This document shows, piece by piece, positions 60,895 to 64,000 of a DNA stretch of 64,000 bases. The notes under the pieces are model-generated. The model saw only the letters and a list, made by a program, of their open reading frames with translations, was not told where the DNA came from and did not search any database. This DNA comes from Periplaneta americana (Eukaryota; Arthropoda; Insecta; Blattodea; Blattidae). The first letter of the stretch is position 1. Every line of letters starts with the position of its first letter. Location: the NCBI RefSeq assembly GCF_040183065.1, contig NC_091128.1, positions 171,960,244 to 172,024,243 on the forward strand, written 5' to 3'. Made by a program: the position numbers and the translations under genes.

Positions 60895-61689
60895 TTCGTA
60901 AATGCAAGGCCTGTAACCGGAGCAAGAAGGGATCTCAATCATTTAATCTGCAATGTACACGCAAAAATAAATTCAAGTAAGGATCACGTCCCGAGCCTCT
61001 CCTCTAAGGCACTCGTCATAATTTACTCGCAATATTTACGCAAATACACATTGTCGCTAACAGTGGTGCTATCTCTCAATAATGTTCAGAATGAAGGAGG
61101 TAGACAGAGAGAGAAAAAAATTTCTCCCGCCAACTACGCCACACACCAATGTCATGTTCTTATGTTGGTGACATTGTGTATTTACTTAAATTTGGTGATA
61201 AACGTAACGGCACGGTTCAAAGCGACCGTGCTAATTCTCCAGTATAGCGTAATATCGTTTTATATTCCTGGCATTTTATTAGTCTGTAATGTTTCCTTGT
61301 AAGATTGTACTGGATCTTAGAACAAGCTGTAGTTTCTATTGTGTATTGTACATATAGAGTGTTTAAAAATACACAACAACATTTCAGGGTTGGATTCCAC
61401 ACATGTAGACGATAAAAAAAGTTAAATAAACATGGGTCCGGAAATTGATAATTATTGAGATATCAGACAATCAAGTATGTAGTGCTGCAAATTAATGGTA
61501 AAAAATTAAATTAGTACAGTACATGTAGCTAATCGTACCTGATAAAGATCAGTGTTGAACAGAATCTGTTAGCACTCTTAGATGGATTATAATAGTTTAA
61601 ATGCTAAATAGATATGGGCTCACCAACAGGTTGCCTCTTTTGTTGGAAGTTATTCCATATTCCACTAGGAGTTCAGCAAGAGATGTACT

Positions 61690-63025
61690 TCATGCATGAT
61701 GGTGCCCCTACAGCTTTTATGCCCACGTGCATCAACGTCGGTTAGTGTAACCACGAGTTAAAATTGTCACCTAACCTCTGGTTAAGCATTTTTACAGTGG
61801 ATCGACCTCGGTTACGACTTAAATAGGAGGTTAACCACAGTAATCTATAACCGGCCATTTTCGAGCGGTTAAAGGAGATAACCAGTGATTAGTAGAGCAA
61901 GTAAAGCAAAATGGCGGCCAGAGCCACAGATGTTTACTTCGAAGACGATTATTATTGTACAGTACTTGAATTACTTGGATAGAGCGTGGGCGTGAAGTTT
62001 CTTTAGTGGAAAGAGAGAATCTTTACGAGGAATTAGGTGACAGAAAATTTCAGGAGGGATTTTGTTTATCAAAATCTACAAATGACTCACTTGCAATAAC
62101 TCAAAAACAGTCATATTTCTTCTGTTGATCAGCTCCTTATGTTAAGATTCTATGTAACTGTTATTTTCTGTATTTTAAGAGGGAATACTTGAATGTCTCT
62201 TTCTCTGTCACTGGCTGAACAAAGAGAGGTTATGGATGGATCTTAGGATAATGAACAGTAACCTGGTGTAAATGGGATCTTGGGTCGTACACACATTTTT
62301 ACTAATCTTCTGCATCCTTTTCCTTTATGTATATTCCTTCTTTATTATATAATATATTTAAATTTATTAAGTAAGTCTATCGATACTTAACCTCACATTG
62401 GGATATAATCATTTTTGCATTCAATTTTCTATTTTGTACGATTTTAACCTGACAGCAATGAAAAACAAAGAAATGCAACTCGCAAATATAACAGCGCCCA
62501 AAGGTAAACAAATGCAACGCGAAAATGTAGGACATGTTCACTTCGATGTAGAACGGAGTGAGCGCAGTCGTTTTTAGATGTTGACTATTATCTTTGCTGT
62601 GGTATGAATGCTTTCCTTTAGTCATTTTGTAGAAACAGTGTACCATCATAGACTTTGCTCTGGTTAAATGAAGTGTCAGCTAACTATGTTTAAGTAATCG
62701 GTGATTATGAATGGTGCCCAGAAATTATATTTTAACCACGGTTACTGTTTAACCGTCGTTTCGTAATCTATGATTACTGCGTTTTTAACCGATGTTGATG
62801 CACTTCGCCATTAGTCTTAATGTCCGTGAACACCTGGATGAACATTATCCTGGTCACTGGATAGGTAGAGGTGGACCGATTGCTTGGCCTCCACACTCAC
62901 CTGATTTAAACCCATTGTACTTTTTTGTGTGGAGGTATTTAAAGTCGTTGGTATACTCAACTGCTGTAGAGGCTGAAGCAACTCTTCAAGCAAGAATTGT
63001 GTGGGTTGTAAAACAATATGTATAA
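61690..63025 (+). pseudogene. Mariner transposase C-terminal piece, split by insertion
   Basis: Before the insert: H-D-G-A-P-T-A-F. After it: SLNVREHLDEHYPGHWIGRG, then GPIAWPPHSPDLNPLYFFVW and YLKSLVYSTAVEAEATLQAR. H-D-G-A-P and S-P-D-L-N-P-L are mariner catalytic-region motifs (second and third D). The N-terminal half is missing. Same family as 49640-50444. Confidence 0.85.
61720..62810 (+). mobile_element. PIF/Harbinger-like element, TTA target site
   Basis: TGCCCACGTGCATCAACGTC and the reverse complement of the right end (TGGCGAAGTGCATCAACATC) are inverted ends. Both continue into CGGTTA and further GGTTA/TAACC motifs. TTA flanks at 61717-61719 and 62811-62813. Removing the insert restores a mariner transposase frame. 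Inside, from ATG 61911, the sequence reads MAARATDVYFEDDYY and later REVSLVERENLYEELGDRKF, like the N-terminus of Harbinger nuclease proteins, with frame breaks. Confidence 0.8.
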
Positions 63026-63315
63026 CACCAGGTAGTTTTGAACATCTGAGTACCTCAATGAGACGATGTGCAGAAGTTTGCAATATGGCAGAGGGTGGGC
63101 ATTCGAACACCTCTTGTAAGGTACCGGTACTGAACACAGTGCATCATTCTAAAAGCTAAACTGGAGCCAGTAACGTACTAACATCAAATATTTGATTGTC
63201 TGATATCTCAATAATTATCAATTTCCGGATCCATATTTATATGATATTTTTTTATTCTCTACTTGTGTAAAATCCACCCATGAAATTTTGCCATGTATTT
63301 TTTAAAAATCCTGTA

Positions 63316-63554
63316 TATCAATGGCCTATATCTAATACCACGTACGTGATTTTTTTTTTAACTTTTTAGGAGATACATAAAACTGTTTATTATTTATAAA
63401 TTCTATCTATTTGAACCACTGAAAAGCACTTACTGATTATTGTGCTTTTCAGTGGTTGAAATAGATAGAATTTATAAATAATAAATAGTTTTATATCTCT
63501 CCTGAAAATTTTGGAAAAATTACATGCATGGTATTAGTTCTAGTCCATTGATAT
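63316..63554. repeat. Near-perfect palindromic MITE
   Basis: Arms of about 110 bp: ATCAATGGCCTATATCTAAT, CTTTTTAGGAGATACATAAA, TTATTTATAAATTCTATCTA and CCACTGAAAAGCAC pair with their reverse complements on the right around a loop of about 15 bp. It begins at the TA flanking the mariner element, so it inserted beside or at that end. Confidence 0.8.
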
Positions 63555-63699
63555 GGCAATCGTTAACTATTAATTTAAAGAACACAAAATGGAGGTAACA
63601 AAGTTGGAGATTAATGTCCTTCTTAGGCACTACTGAAATGGCGAATAACTATTAACTATTGGAAACGCGATTATAAAGCTGCTACCACGACTAAAAAAA

Positions 63700-64000
63700 A
63701 TCTGTGAACTGGAGGAGGAAAGAAGAAATAAGCATGTAGCACAATGCTGGTTCCAGCATTTACAGACACTGAAGATCTATCTTATTCCACAAGACCGAAG
63801 GTATGCGACATTGAGAACACACGGAAAGCTTTGGGAGAGGGTGAAGGAAAAAAACAACAAGACTTGTAGACTGTCAGAAGAATTTGGTGCATCAAACGAT
63901 ACAGCACATTGCCACATCAGAACCTCGAAAATCATAGAAAAATTGTAGATCTGTCAGAACAAGTTCAGCACAGAGTGGCTATCTGTCATCAGGGAAATAT
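63700..64000 (+). pseudogene. Mariner-type transposase N-terminal fragment, runs off the window
   Basis: Frame pieces read EEERRNKHVAQCWFQHLQTL, then NKTCRLSEEFGASNDTAHCH, and SEQVQHRVAICHQGN at the window edge. R-L-S-E-E-F-G-x-S-x-D-T-x-x-x-H is the helix-turn-helix of mariner transposases, and the last piece leads to the catalytic domain. Frame breaks are present. Confidence 0.7.

Larger units (their letters stand above)
61355..63313 (+). mobile_element. Mariner-type element with PIF/Harbinger-like insertion
   Basis: The left end TAGAGTGTTTAAAAATACA and right end GTATTTTTTAAAAATCCTG are imperfect inverted repeats. Matching continues inward through TAATTATTGAGATATCAGAC and its complement. 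TA flanks at 61353-61354 and 63314-63315. It encodes a transposase C-terminus interrupted by an element at 61720-62810. The intact remainder is about 870 bp, so the N-terminal transposase is deleted. Confidence 0.85.

Overview
The window looks like nuclear DNA of an insect, most likely a polyneopteran close to cockroaches. The reasons are a large AT-rich genome style with long introns, many tRNA-derived SINEs ending in a GTCGTTAAATAA or GTCGTAAAATAACC-like 3' end, LINE, mariner, hAT and PIF/Harbinger debris, and a CCTAA-type (insect telomere-like) array. The cockroach assignment is an inference from remembered repeat families and was not searched. There is no bacterial-style gene content, and almost every ORF longer than 60 codons is a shadow or transposon debris.

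Two host genes can be assembled with matching intron phases. On the plus strand, a Myb/SANT-like (MADF-type) DNA-binding protein has two exons in view (5638-5895 and 7546-8252) joined by a phase-1 intron. Its 3' side (8253 to about 9400, with remnants near 10380 and 13930) is a decayed tandem array that resembles the last coding segment of the same gene. On the minus strand, an LMO7/LIMCH1-type (Drosophila Smallish-like) LIM protein occupies 36668 down to 19515. Five exons (36668-36277, 34774-34528, 28931-28693, 26025-25883, 22560-22396) join in phase. A predicted 23-nt terminal coding piece closes the frame exactly with a C-terminal S-C-V, a class I PDZ ligand. A further 57-bp exon at 57715-57659 may belong to it. 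A short minus-strand first exon at 1485-1335 resembles the start of a RAP1/TERF2IP-type BRCT domain, but this is tentative.

The rest is mobile DNA, mostly in introns and intergenic space. The most complete element is a hAT transposon at 44340-46535 with an intact 494-codon transposase, 19-bp terminal inverted repeats and a perfect 8-bp target duplication. It sits inside an older hAT-type MITE (43731-46881) that also carries a SINE. A 3-kb foldback structure (about 10537-13607) has near-identical arms containing a hammerhead-ribozyme-like motif, a THAP-containing element in its centre, and a small hAT MITE in only one arm. Other nested cases are a PIF/Harbinger-like element inside a mariner-like element (61355-63313) and a hAT-type element inside a Tc1/mariner-type element (24010-25854). 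Many more TIR elements, SINEs and truncated LINEs are listed with their target-site duplications.

How the parts relate: the two well-supported genes are convergent (plus strand ending at 8252, minus strand ending near 19515). The foldback and repeat array lie between them. Several retroelement or MITE ends lie within about 15-30 bp of splice sites without destroying them.
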